Below, in pieces: positions 9,127-18,011 of a DNA stretch of 64,000 bases; position 1 is the first letter of the stretch, and each line of letters opens with the position of its first letter. This DNA is from Pseudolactococcus sp041800635. Its GTDB lineage: Bacteria > Bacillota > Bacilli > Lactobacillales > Streptococcaceae. The notes under the pieces are model-generated. The model had not been told where the DNA came from, searched no databases, and saw only the letters and a list, made by a program, of their open reading frames with translations. A program made the translations under genes and the position numbers. The stretch covers positions 496,001 through 560,000 of the forward strand of contig CP181259.1 in NCBI GenBank assembly GCA_047833645.1, read 5' to 3'.

Positions 9127-9660
9127 TCATAACTCTACGATAGCTTTGACGCTACCATCCACATCCACAAAATAGTGCTTCATATTCCCCAGATCATAAT
9201 ACACATCAACCCAATCGTTTTTCAAAAATGGGATAGGATTAAGGCGTAGCGGCTGACTTTTGAACATGTAGTCTGTCCCATTAATCTTAGCTGTACAGGT
9301 TAGTCTTGATAACCGACGATGATTAACGTCAAGCGCTGTTGCCTGAAAATCAACGACCTTAGCTGTGAGTTTTGCCCCTTGTGCTTTTAACCGTTGATTT
9401 TTATTTTTTCGATAGTAAGGATAGACGATCAGACCCAGTCCGATCAAAAATGTCATAAAACCACTGCTACCAAAAGCAGCTAAAAAAATCAAACGGAAGT
9501 TCTGGATGGCTGATGCACTTTCTGTATAAACGCCATTGACATCAACTCCAACCATGGGAACAAGTTGCATCACGACTGCCACAATCATAAAAACACAACC
9601 AATTAGTAGCGGAATCAAACCCACCCACCAAGTCTGATAAATAAAACTTTTCTGCTTCAT
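9127..9660 (-). CDS. DUF3592-like membrane protein
   Basis: A small membrane protein of 177 residues of unknown function. I place the start at the ATG at 9660 (MKQKSFIYQTWWVG), because AAAGAGG lies just upstream; an in-frame ATG 24 bases earlier has no such site. Two hydrophobic segments (about residues 10-32 and 60-82) flank a short outside loop. The C-terminal half is soluble and beta-rich, ending in a NDWVDVYYDLGNMKHYFVD stretch typical of DUF3592 proteins. It heads an operon with the HAD phosphatase and FAD oxidase, but nothing in it explains that link. Its promoter (TGATATAAT, 9717-9722) overlaps the terminator of the upstream oxidase gene. Confidence 0.7.
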   Translation of the reverse strand: MKQKSFIYQTWWVGLIPLLIGCVFMIVAVVMQLVPMVGVDVNGVYTESASAIQNFRLIFLAAFGSSGFMTFLIGLGLIVYPYYRKNKNQRLKAQGAKLTAKVVDFQATALDVNHRRLSRLTCTAKINGTDYMFKSQPLRLNPIPFLKNDWVDVYYDLGNMKHYFVDVDGSVKAIVEL

Positions 9661-9689
9661 CACTAACCTCTTTTCTAGCCTCAAATCAA

Positions 9690-9719
9690 AATAATCTCGT
9701 GGTTACCAACGAGATTATT
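9690..9719 (-). terminator. Terminator of the pyruvate oxidase gene
   Basis: Perfect 11-bp arms AATAATCTCGT (9690-9700) and ACGAGATTATT (9709-9719) around an 8-base loop, followed on the minus strand by TTGATTT. A TATAAT at 9717-9722 on the same strand overlaps its upstream arm and probably starts the DUF3592 operon. Confidence 0.8.
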
Positions 9720-9741
9720 ATATCATAAACCAGCTGTTTTA

Positions 9742-11533
9742 TCAGAAGCCACCGAGATCGACGGCCTTATATTCAGGATCAATCCCTTCTGCTTTCAGAT
9801 AATCAGTCAGAGGGACTAAATCCTCAGCCGCATAGCGTTCCCGGTAAGCTGCAATCGCGGCTTGATCATGGATTTTTTCATCCAAGATGAGCGCTTCGAC
9901 TGGAATGGGTCTATCGCCAGAGATTTTGGCATCGATCAAAACCGTTTCACCCTTGGCAATATCCGCTAAGGCTGCATCAAAGACAGATTTGGCATCCGCT
10001 ATACGTGTTAAAGTATAACCTTTTGCCCCCATGCCTTCCGCTATTTTCGCAAAATCAACGCCCATGAATTCAACTCCGATGTAGCCTGAGTTGGTTTCTT
10101 CTTGCTCATCTTTGATGAAGCCGAACTGGTTGTTGCTGAAGACGACATTGATAATCGGTAGCTTGTACTGGACTTCTGTGGCCAAATCTTGCATGACCAT
10201 GCTAAAGCCGCCGTCACCTGCCAGATTCCAGACTTGACGATCTGGGAAATCGAGCTTAGCCGTCAGAGCGCCTGGGATACCGATACCCATGGTGGCAAAG
10301 AGGTTGGAAGTCCGCCACATTTGTTTAGGATTGAGGTGCAGATGGCGGACTGAGGTTTGCGTCACGTCACCGACATCAATGGAGAAGATGGCATCCTCTT
10401 CTGTGTGGGTGTTAATTTGATGATAGACTTGATAAAGCTGCAAGTCACCTTCCGTTTTAGTTTCAAGTTTGTGAACGTAGGCGTTCCAGTTTTTGATATT
10501 GGCAAGATTGGCACGCCACCAGCCTGTTTCTGGCTTTTCTTGGACAAGTTTGGTCAATTCACGGATGGCTTCACCTGCATCGCCTAGAATGGTCACATCA
10601 TTGTAATTGCGTTTCCCGAGATTGGCAGGATTAATGTCGATCTGGATAAAGTTTTTTGACATTTTCAAAAAGATTGGTGACTTCAGCAAAGGGATAGTTG
10701 TTGCCAACAAAGACGACCGTATCCGCATTTGGAAAGGCTTCTTTGGCCGGTTTCATCGCCACACGATTGGCAGAGCCTAGTAAACCTTCAAAATCCGCAT
10801 CAAATGCGTCAAAATTAATGCCGGTCACTGCAACGGGCGCTTTGATCTTGCGAGACAAGTCGACCACATCTTGGCCTGCCCCGCGCGTCCCGATGCCAGC
10901 ATAGATAATCGTTTTTTCAGACGCATCTAATAGCTTAGCAGCCGCTTCGACATCTGCAAAATGGAGGGTAGGATTTGGAAACTTGCGGTGCGCATTCGCT
11001 GCCGAATAAAAGGGTTTGGCTGGGATATCAAAGGTTCCGAGATTGACGGGTAATTGGACAACAGCCACACCACTTTTAGCGTAAGCCTGCCGGATGGCTT
11101 CATCAATGACATGGGGAATTTGTTCCGCAGTCGTAATCGTCCGATTATAAATGGACACATCTGCATAAATCGGATTCTCATTCATTTCTTGGAAAGTATC
11201 CATGTTCATGCCGTTGGTCGCAAATTGCCCGATAATGACTAAGACAGGCACATGGTCCTCACGCGCATCGTACAAGCCATTGAGCAAATGCGTTCCGCCA
11301 GGACCTGCAGAACCAAAAGCCACACCGATATGTCCTGTATACTTAGCGTGCATGGCTGCGGCTTGGGCACCCACTTCTTCATGGCGCACTTGAATATAGT
11401 TGATTTGCTCTTTTTCATGTAACAGAGCATCCATTAAAGAATTAATAGACCCACCGGGAATCCCATAGATGTGTTTCACACCCCATTCTTCCAAAACTTT
11501 GACTGCTGCAACACCTGCGTTAATTTTATCCAT
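9742..11533 (-). pseudogene. Pyruvate oxidase, split by a +1-type frameshift
   Basis: Thiamine-diphosphate pyruvate oxidase (SpxB/Pox type), which converts pyruvate, phosphate and O2 to acetyl phosphate, CO2 and H2O2. The first frame (10631-11533, 300 residues) holds the ThDP pyrimidine-binding domain with the RHEEVGAQAAAM glutamate and the central FAD domain up to VVFVGNNYPFAEV. The second frame (9742 to about 10651) continues with NFIQIDINPANLGKR and the C-terminal ThDP domain (GDGGFSMVM...SNNQFGF). The reading frame is lost at six A (10652-10657 on the minus strand); five A would restore a normal protein of about 594 residues. Both halves look intact otherwise, so this may be a recent mutation, an assembly error, or a site for transcript slippage. 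A cre-like site lies near the start of transcription. Confidence 0.9.
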
Positions 11534-11607
11534 TAGCCTTGCTCCTTTTTAAGAAAGACTCATCTAAAAAATAACAATTCATAACTTAAGCCCACACCTT
11601 CAAAATG

Positions 11608-11643
11608 TGAAACCGCTTAAATCTTTACTATAGGTTCATTATA
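11608..11643 (-). promoter_or_regulatory. Pyruvate oxidase promoter with cre site
   Basis: TATAAT at 11638-11643 on the minus strand is the -10 box. About ten bases past the expected start, the plus strand at 11608-11621 reads TGAAACCGCTTAAA, one mismatch from the cre consensus TGWNANCGNTNWCA. CcpA bound there would block elongation, so the gene is inferred to be glucose-repressed, as is known for pox genes of other lactic acid bacteria. Confidence 0.65.
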
Positions 11644-11661
11644 CACCTTCTGATTTATGAG

Positions 11662-11700
11662 ATAAAGAAAAAGGTCTGAAAATCGACACCTTTTCTCATA
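11662..11700 (-). terminator. mraY terminator
   Basis: On the minus strand AAAAGGT (11688-11694) pairs with ACCTTTT (11669-11675), followed by a T-rich tract. It closes the rsmH-ftsL-pbp2X-mraY cluster 16 bases after the mraY stop. Confidence 0.8.
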
Positions 11701-11715
11701 TAGGCTGTTCAGCCC

Positions 11716-12714
11716 TTAATTTTGCATAAAATAGATGACAAGCGAGAGGATCGACCCCAGCAAGGAAATACTCCAGAAAAAGACATCCACACGCCATTCT
11801 GACCAAGGCTTGCCATGCCCAGAGATCCCACCGAGTTCAAAATGGTGGTGGACTGGCGTCATCCGAAAAATCCGTTTTCCATGCGTGACTTTAAAATAAG
11901 TCACCTGCATCATCACACTGATTGTTTCAAAAACATAGACAATCCCAATCAAAAGCAAGGTCCACTCAACATTTAAAATGATAGAAATAATCCCTAGCAG
12001 ACCGCCCAATGCTAAACTCCCGACATCCCCCATAAAGATTTTAGCCGGCTTATGGTTGAAGATGAAGAAGCCAAGTAAGCTGCCAATCACAGCAACGATT
12101 AAAATTAAGACATCAAAACGGCTTTGGTGAGCTGCAATTATAGCATAGGCCAGAAGAGAAATCACGACTGAAATCGAAGCCAAGCCATCAATCCCATCGG
12201 TCAGATTAACCGCATTTGAGAAGCCAACTAGCCAAAAGACTAGAAAGATAACGAAAAAGACACCGAGATTGACGCGAAAGCCAAAGATATTTAAAACGTT
12301 AGCGGCTGTTTCATGTGTATAAACCAGATAAGCCACAATCCCAGTCGCAATTTGGGCCACTAATTTTTGCCAACTCGTCAAGCCTTGATTGATTTGCTTG
12401 AAAATCTTCAAGAAATCATCCAAGAAACCGACAAGGGCATAAATGGCAAAAACAAACCAGATGACCATGAAAGCAGCTGTCAGTTTGCCAAAAATAAAGG
12501 CAAAGAACAGCGAAACAATCAAGCTGACTACGACAAAAACAAAGCCACCCATGGTTGGGGTGCCTGCTTTTGCAGCGTGTTGTTTGACATCTTCATGCAT
12601 TTGTTGGCCGCCTATTCTGGCTTTATGGTAAAAGCGGATAAAGGCGGGGATCGTGAGGACTGTGACGATAAAAGCCACAAGACCAGCAATAATAGAATTC
12701 AATATCATAGTCAT
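11716..12714 (-). CDS. mraY: Phospho-MurNAc-pentapeptide transferase
   Basis: MraY transfers phospho-MurNAc-pentapeptide from UDP to undecaprenyl phosphate, making lipid I on the inner face of the membrane. The protein has 332 residues and about ten membrane segments. Visible signatures are AGTPTMGGFVFV near residue 50, FSNAVNLTDGIDGL near 165 with the catalytic aspartates, and FMGDVGSLALGG near 228. The C-terminus has MTPVHHHFELGG, the histidine motif of the family. The annotated ATG has a weak ribosome site; an ATG two codons later (12708) has CGGA at better spacing. It is the last gene of the cluster, 134 bases after pbp2X. Confidence 0.97.
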   Translation of the reverse strand: MTMILNSIIAGLVAFIVTVLTIPAFIRFYHKARIGGQQMHEDVKQHAAKAGTPTMGGFVFVVVSLIVSLFFAFIFGKLTAAFMVIWFVFAIYALVGFLDDFLKIFKQINQGLTSWQKLVAQIATGIVAYLVYTHETAANVLNIFGFRVNLGVFFVIFLVFWLVGFSNAVNLTDGIDGLASISVVISLLAYAIIAAHQSRFDVLILIVAVIGSLLGFFIFNHKPAKIFMGDVGSLALGGLLGIISIILNVEWTLLLIGIVYVFETISVMMQVTYFKVTHGKRIFRMTPVHHHFELGGISGHGKPWSEWRVDVFFWSISLLGSILSLVIYFMQN

Positions 12715-12841
12715 TTCCGTTAATTTCTAGAGCATCAGATGCCACGGTATATCTCAATCGCATTCGCCTTGATTTTGCACAAAACAAAAGGATTGGCATG
12801 AAAGGAGGGTTAATCATCCCATCTCTAGCGTGTTCACATGT

Positions 12842-12863
12842 GTGACACTCAGTTGAGTGTCAC
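12842..12863. repeat. 10-bp palindrome over the pbp2X stop codon
   Basis: GTGACACTCA (12842-12851) and TGAGTGTCAC (12854-12863) form perfect arms with only two bases between. The palindrome covers the last codons and stop of pbp2X. No T-run follows on the minus strand, so it is not a normal terminator. It could be an mRNA-stabilising hairpin or a processing site before mraY. Confidence 0.75.
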
Positions 12864-15152
12864 CGTTAATTTTTGGCCTTTTTTCAAGCTGGTGTTCATC
12901 TTAATACTTTGTTCAGTGACTTTACCAGTTTCAGCGCCTTGATAGGTGACGGTTAAGCCCGCCCATTTAGCCAAGGTCTCCACATCGGCTTTAGACCAAT
13001 CATAGATATCTGGCATATCAATCTCCCCATCTGTCAAGAGTAAGACACGGGCATTGGCACCCAGCTTAGTCCCAGCTTCAACCGATTGTTTGGTAATAAC
13101 TGACCCACTACCGACAACGACTGGTTGTAAAATTTGTTGGCGCAAGAGATCCAAGGTATTACCAGGTTTTTCACCCTTATAATCTTTCAAGGTCACTTTG
13201 GCTTCCTTGACATTTTCACTATTGGTTACCGTTGAGGTCGCGTCAATCGTGGGTTTGAGCTCATAAGCCCTTTCCAATAAAGGATTGGCAATATCTGAGA
13301 TATAAGATAAGCTCCAATGTTCTGGTAGTGTCACCGTCATGTAGAAAATGAAATCAGGATTGACGGATGGCACTATGGCAACTGCGGAATAGAGGTAAGA
13401 TGTTTGTCCCTCATAGTAACCACCCGTCGGTTTGGCCACTTCGGCTGTCCCTGTCTTAACTGAAACATCTTTATTATCAACACGGAAGAAAGGTTGATTG
13501 TGATCCCAATCATAGGCAGTCCCAAAATTGACATCCGTGCCGACATTAACCATGTATTTGAGGACATCATCTGCCGTTGATTTCTCAATTGGCTTACCAA
13601 TCACTTCTGGCTGACTCACGCGTTCTGTGCCTGCATCAATATTGGCGATTTTAGAAATAAAATGCGGTTCCAACATTTTACCACCATTAGTAACGGCCGT
13701 ATAACCTCGTAACATCTGAACTTCTGTCACAGTAATCCCTTGACCAAAGGATGAATTGACTTGAGAAACGACATTTTCACTCGGTAGATTACCGAAACTT
13801 TCGCCACCGACACCCATACGGGTTGGCACACCGAATCTGAAGCGTTTCAAATAATCGTCCCAAGTCTTGTCGCCCATGGCGATTTGGAGATTGGACATAC
13901 CGACGTTTGAGGAATGTGAGAAGCCTTGTGCGTAGGTCATGGCGTTCCCGTTTGGTCTTTTCTCAACATCCCAGTCTTTGACAACCGTATCGGCGACTGG
14001 TAAAGGTGCTGAAACATAGGTTGCATTAGGATTAAAGATTTTCGATTCAATCGCTGCTGCCAATGTGAAGGCCTTGAAGGTTGACCCTGGTTCATAGGCC
14101 GCTTGATAGAGTAGGTTATTTTGACCAAAGAGATTTTCTTTGTCAGATTTTTTATCATCTTTAGGACCAATGACCGTCTGCGTCGCAGGATTAAAGGTTG
14201 GTCGTTGGGTTGTGGCTAAAATCTCGCCTGTATCAGCCTTAACGAGCGTTGCCACCATATTTTGGGCACCAGAGTCTTTCACAGACGTCGTGTCCATCAA
14301 GTTTTCTAAATACTTCTGTAAGGGCGCATCAAAGGTTGTATAAACATCATCGCCGTCTTTAGCGGGTGTGACAGACTTGGCAACCCCTTGAAGTGCTTGA
14401 CCATTCTTGTCTTTTTCTAGGGTTTCAACACCATTTTTACCTGATAAAAGACCATTCAATGACGCTTCTAAACCAAATTGACCGATTAATCCTTTGGTGT
14501 CATCATCCCCATCTTTAAGGCCAGCAAGACCAATAAAGTTGGACGCAAAATTATTATTGGGGTAAGAGCGTGCCAGATGGGAAGTAAAGCCTATCCCAGC
14601 AATTCCTTTTGCCTTGGCTTCATTTTCAATCACTTCTTTATTCGTAAATGAAATATGCTTACCAGAGGTACCAAACTCGACTTGACTTGCGCCTTTGCGT
14701 TGCAGTTGTTCTAGCGTATATTTTTCATCTATGCCTAATTTATCCTTGAAGAGCTGGGCAATGGCTGGAAAATCTTTCGGTGCGGCAAAGAGTTTCTTGC
14801 CATCCCCCGACACATAGGTCGTATCCAAAATCACATAGATAGAGTAATCGCTAGAGTCCATGGCAATGGGTGTGCCGTTTCGATCGAAAATCGTCCCACG
14901 TTTGGCATAAATCGTCGTCGTCTCTGAATAATTAGCTTTAGCACGTGTGGACAATTTGACACCATTGCTTGAGTCTGTGACGATAATCCAAGAAAATCTA
15001 ACGATAAAAACCGTAAACACAAAGATAGCGAGAATCAAGATGTCCTGCGCAATCCGTTTACGGTTGGCTTGTGGGCTCAAATGCGTTTTAGCTGCACTTT
15101 TTGCTACTTTTCGAAATGGAAAGAGTATCAGATTTTTTAAAAATTTTATCAT
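12849..15152 (-). CDS. pbp2X: Penicillin-binding protein 2X, division transpeptidase
   Basis: Class B penicillin-binding protein that cross-links septal peptidoglycan with FtsW, 767 residues. After a basic cytoplasmic start there is one membrane segment (about residues 34-58) and a dimerisation domain. The transpeptidase domain has the serine motif GSTFK (Ser near 356), SSN in SHSSNVGMS, and KTGTAEVAK near 566. The last 130 residues form two PASTA modules, as in streptococcal PBP2X. Its ATG follows the ftsL stop codon without a gap, so the two membrane division proteins are coupled. A palindrome lies over its stop codon. Confidence 0.97.
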   Translation of the reverse strand: MIKFLKNLILFPFRKVAKSAAKTHLSPQANRKRIAQDILILAIFVFTVFIVRFSWIIVTDSSNGVKLSTRAKANYSETTTIYAKRGTIFDRNGTPIAMDSSDYSIYVILDTTYVSGDGKKLFAAPKDFPAIAQLFKDKLGIDEKYTLEQLQRKGASQVEFGTSGKHISFTNKEVIENEAKAKGIAGIGFTSHLARSYPNNNFASNFIGLAGLKDGDDDTKGLIGQFGLEASLNGLLSGKNGVETLEKDKNGQALQGVAKSVTPAKDGDDVYTTFDAPLQKYLENLMDTTSVKDSGAQNMVATLVKADTGEILATTQRPTFNPATQTVIGPKDDKKSDKENLFGQNNLLYQAAYEPGSTFKAFTLAAAIESKIFNPNATYVSAPLPVADTVVKDWDVEKRPNGNAMTYAQGFSHSSNVGMSNLQIAMGDKTWDDYLKRFRFGVPTRMGVGGESFGNLPSENVVSQVNSSFGQGITVTEVQMLRGYTAVTNGGKMLEPHFISKIANIDAGTERVSQPEVIGKPIEKSTADDVLKYMVNVGTDVNFGTAYDWDHNQPFFRVDNKDVSVKTGTAEVAKPTGGYYEGQTSYLYSAVAIVPSVNPDFIFYMTVTLPEHWSLSYISDIANPLLERAYELKPTIDATSTVTNSENVKEAKVTLKDYKGEKPGNTLDLLRQQILQPVVVGSGSVITKQSVEAGTKLGANARVLLLTDGEIDMPDIYDWSKADVETLAKWAGLTVTYQGAETGKVTEQSIKMNTSLKKGQKLTVTLN

Positions 15153-15533
15153 TTATTTCGTTGCCTTTATCACATTGTCATTATTCATTTTCAAACCACT
15201 ATCGCTTGCTTGTTTGGCAACCCGATCATCAGTCATCAACTCATTAATTTGTTGATCATAAGCCTTGAGTTGGTCTTCTTTCGTTGACACTTCTGCTTGA
15301 ATCGTTAAAGTATTTTGTTCGACTTCAATAATTTTAGTTCGAACGAAAACCATGCCAATCGCAAGAACGATGGCTGTCACAATCACTGAAAGGTAAAAGA
15401 CTTTTTCAACGTTTGAGAGTTTCTTAAATTTTCGCGTCAAAAGCTCTGGCGCAATGGAATCCGCAGAAATATTATAACTACCATTTTGATTGGCGGTTTT
15501 GATATCAAAATATTCTTTTGGTTTAGCTGCCAT
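15153..15533 (-). CDS. ftsL: Cell division protein FtsL
   Basis: FtsL is a bitopic division protein that joins DivIB and DivIC/FtsB in the septal complex. The 126-residue protein has a cytoplasmic N-terminus, one membrane segment at about residues 42-64 (VFYLSVIVTAIVLAIGMVFV), and an outer coiled coil of about 50 residues (VEQNTLTIQAEVSTKEDQL). Sequence is poorly conserved in this family; position between rsmH and pbp2X and the topology decide the call. The AAAGGTAAACTC upstream is its ribosome site, and its stop directly abuts the pbp2X start. Confidence 0.93.
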   Translation of the reverse strand: MAAKPKEYFDIKTANQNGSYNISADSIAPELLTRKFKKLSNVEKVFYLSVIVTAIVLAIGMVFVRTKIIEVEQNTLTIQAEVSTKEDQLKAYDQQINELMTDDRVAKQASDSGLKMNNDNVIKATK

Positions 15534-15575
15534 GAGTTTACCTTTCTATAATTTTCACTTCGTCAAATTTTATCT

Positions 15576-16523
15576 TTAATTTTTTTGTGCGACTCTTAAT
15601 TTAGCAGAGTGTGCACGATTATTAAACGCCAATTCGGCTTCAGATGCCAAAATAGGTTTACGGTTAACCACCGTTAAAAGAGGTTTCATCTCCTCGGGTA
15701 CCATGGGTAAGCCCCGCGGAATATCAACGGTTGCATATTCTTTAAAGAGAGACTTTGTCAGCTTATCTTCTAAAGAATGAAAAGTGATAACAGATATTCT
15801 ACCCTCTTTTTTCAGCATGTGAATGGCTGCTTCGATCGATTCCGCAGCAGCACCCAGTTCATCGTTGACCTCAATGCGAATGGCCTGAAAAATCCGTTTA
15901 GCCGGATGGCCTTTTTTCTTCAATTCTTTTTGAGGCAATGCTGACTTGATAATCTCTGCCAACTGTAAAGTCGTGTCAATCGGCGCAATTTCCCGCGCTT
16001 TTTCAATCTTACGTGCAATCTGTTTAGAGAATTTTTCTTCACCATAACGGCTAAAAATCCGCATCAAATCGTTAAATGGATAAGTATTGACCACATCGTG
16101 TGCGCTCAATGCCTGTGATTGATTCATGCGCATATCCAATCTAGCTTCTTTTTTATATGAGAAACCGCGTTGGCTATCATCGAACTGGGGACTTGAGACA
16201 CCTAAATCATACAGAATGCCATCAAACTCAGTGATACCGTGTTCGGCTAGTGCTGATACTAGATGTCGAAAATTATTCTTAATCAAGGTCACGCGACCAG
16301 CTTCAAGTTGTGTTTTTAATTTTATTTTAGCATTTTCATGGGCTGTTTCATCCTGATCAAACGCGTACAGGTGCCCAGTTGTGAGTTGGCTCAGCAAATA
16401 CTCGCTATGGCCAGCACCACCAAGTGTGGCATCAATATAGATGCCATCAGGCTTGACTTCAAGCATATCAACGGTTTCATGAAGCAGAACGGTATCATGC
16501 TTAAAAGTTGTCTGGTCTGACAT
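15576..16523 (-). CDS. rsmH: 16S rRNA (cytosine1402-N4)-methyltransferase
   Basis: RsmH (formerly MraW) methylates N4 of C1402 in the 16S rRNA decoding centre using S-adenosylmethionine. The protein has 315 residues. The SAM-binding motif is IDATLGGAGHSEYLL near residue 31, followed by YAFDQDETA, and the family block FDGILYDLGVSSPQFD lies near 100. It starts the ftsL-pbp2X-mraY cluster; mraZ, often found upstream in other bacteria, is not present. The upstream 230 bases hold the proA terminator, a second hairpin and a promoter. Confidence 0.97.
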   Translation of the reverse strand: MSDQTTFKHDTVLLHETVDMLEVKPDGIYIDATLGGAGHSEYLLSQLTTGHLYAFDQDETAHENAKIKLKTQLEAGRVTLIKNNFRHLVSALAEHGITEFDGILYDLGVSSPQFDDSQRGFSYKKEARLDMRMNQSQALSAHDVVNTYPFNDLMRIFSRYGEEKFSKQIARKIEKAREIAPIDTTLQLAEIIKSALPQKELKKKGHPAKRIFQAIRIEVNDELGAAAESIEAAIHMLKKEGRISVITFHSLEDKLTKSLFKEYATVDIPRGLPMVPEEMKPLLTVVNRKPILASEAELAFNNRAHSAKLRVAQKN

Positions 16524-16611
16524 GTGGGCTCACTTTCTTAGGTCTAGGACTGATTTGAAGTTATGGAATCAAAATCAGCTGATGCGATAAGGCAACTCCT
16601 AAACAAATCTT

Positions 16612-16682
16612 ATTATACCAAAAAAATCTAGCAATATCTAGATTTTTACTGAATTGTCATCTTTTAGTCACGAAATCGTGAC
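16612..16682 (-). promoter_or_regulatory. rsmH promoter fused to a hairpin, with upstream palindrome
   Basis: On the minus strand a 10-bp stem (16622-16631 with 16638-16647) and seven T (16620-16626) run straight into GG and TATAAT (16612-16617), giving an extended -10 (TGG-TATAAT). The hairpin would stop read-through from proA while its T-tract serves as promoter spacer. Further upstream is a perfect palindrome GTCACGA-AA-TCGTGAC (16667-16682), possibly an operator. Confidence 0.7.
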
Positions 16683-16724
16683 GATTGGCTAACGCTCATG
16701 GCAACCATATAATTTTTTTAGACT

Positions 16725-16748
16725 AAAAAACGTCACCTGAATGACGTC
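16725..16748 (-). terminator. proA terminator
   Basis: ACGTCA (16742-16747 on the minus strand) pairs with TGACGT (16730-16735) and is followed by six T. It begins eight bases after the proA stop codon. Confidence 0.88.
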
Positions 16749-16755
16749 TTAACTT

Positions 16756-17997
16756 TTAGCCTCGAGTTTGACCCGTGCCATTGATCAAATATTTGTAAGA
16801 GGTCAGTGCTTCAAGCCCCATTGGCCCTCGTGCGTGTAATTTCTGTGTTGAAATACCTATTTCAGCACCTAAGCCAAAGACAAAACCATCTGTAAACCTT
16901 GTTGAGGCATTGACATAAACCGCGGCTGAGTCAATCTGAGCTTGAAATTGATCGGCGTTGGCGAGATTAGTCGTGATGATACTTTCTGAATGTTTGGTAC
17001 TATAACGGTTAATGTGGTCGATAGCTTGATCAATACTTGAGACCACCTTAACCGACATCTTATAATCTAAATACTCAGTTCCAAAATCCACTTCTGATGC
17101 AGGTTGACCTGTCATCCAAGCAGCTGCCAGTTCATCGACTTTAAAGTCAATTTCCTGTACGGCATTAATCGCCGTCTGAAGTTTTGGTAAAAACTCAGCA
17201 GCAATTTTTTCATGGACAACCAAGCTCTCCGCAGCATTACAGACACTTGGGCGTTGTGTTTTAGCATTGATGACGATTTTTGTCGCCATCTCTAAATCAG
17301 CAAATTCATCCACATAGATGCTGACATTTCCAGTACCAGTCTCGATGATTGGGACACGCGACTGTTCTTTGACCGTTTTGATAAGTCCTGCACCACCTCG
17401 TGGAATCAGCACATCTAAGTAGTCAGTGGCCTGCATCATTTGTCGTGCGACATCATGACTGGTGTCCGTCACGAGTCCTACCGCATGTTCAGTAATACCT
17501 GCTGCCGTCAAGGCGGCTTTGATCACTTGGACCAGCGCTTTGTTGGAATGAATGGCATCTTTCCCGCCACGTAAAATAACGGCATTATTGGTCTTGAAAC
17601 ACAAGGCAAAGGCATCCACCCCAACATTTGGCCGACTTTCAAAAATCATCCCAACGACACCTAATGGCACTCGTTTTTGAAGGATTCTCAAACCATCAAT
17701 ATTGGTATAGCCGTTAATCACTTGCCCTACTGGATCTGGTAAAGCTGCCACTTGGCGAACCCCTTCAGCGATGTCAATGATTCGCTCCGACGTCAAGCGC
17801 AGACGGTCCATCATAATCCGACTGATACCATTGGCTTCGGCATTGGCCAAATCTTTGGCATTTTCGGTGATGATCTCATCCGTATTATCAACAAGGGCTT
17901 GCGCGAGTTGTAGGAGAAATTGATTTTTTTCAAGTGTCGCGTATTTGGCTAGCTCAAAAGCTGCTGTTTTAGCATGTTTACCGAGTGTCTCAATCAT
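16756..17997 (-). CDS. proA: Gamma-glutamyl phosphate reductase
   Basis: ProA reduces glutamyl 5-phosphate with NADPH to glutamate semialdehyde, the second step of proline synthesis. The 413-residue protein shows VPLGVVGMIFESRPNV near residue 108, the catalytic cysteine in RPSVCNAAESLV near 250, and GPMGLEALTSYKY at the C-terminus. A GAGGAAACC site precedes the ATG. It is separated from proB by two FemABX ligase genes, an unusual break of the common proBA pair. It lies 14 bases after the second fem gene and is probably co-transcribed with it. Confidence 0.97.
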   Translation of the reverse strand: MIETLGKHAKTAAFELAKYATLEKNQFLLQLAQALVDNTDEIITENAKDLANAEANGISRIMMDRLRLTSERIIDIAEGVRQVAALPDPVGQVINGYTNIDGLRILQKRVPLGVVGMIFESRPNVGVDAFALCFKTNNAVILRGGKDAIHSNKALVQVIKAALTAAGITEHAVGLVTDTSHDVARQMMQATDYLDVLIPRGGAGLIKTVKEQSRVPIIETGTGNVSIYVDEFADLEMATKIVINAKTQRPSVCNAAESLVVHEKIAAEFLPKLQTAINAVQEIDFKVDELAAAWMTGQPASEVDFGTEYLDYKMSVKVVSSIDQAIDHINRYSTKHSESIITTNLANADQFQAQIDSAAVYVNASTRFTDGFVFGLGAEIGISTQKLHARGPMGLEALTSYKYLINGTGQTRG

Positions 17998-18011
17998 CTG
18001 GTTTCCTCACT

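Noticed and set aside
10641..10660. Programmed -1 ribosomal frameshift at AAAAAAC in the pyruvate oxidase gene
   Set aside because: The heptamer is there, but the needed shift is +1, not -1, and no pause structure is evident; mutation, error or transcript slippage is more likely.
12623..12817. Minus-strand 64-codon frame between pbp2X and mraY
   Set aside because: It runs into mraY out of frame, has no ribosome site, and no likeness to a known protein.
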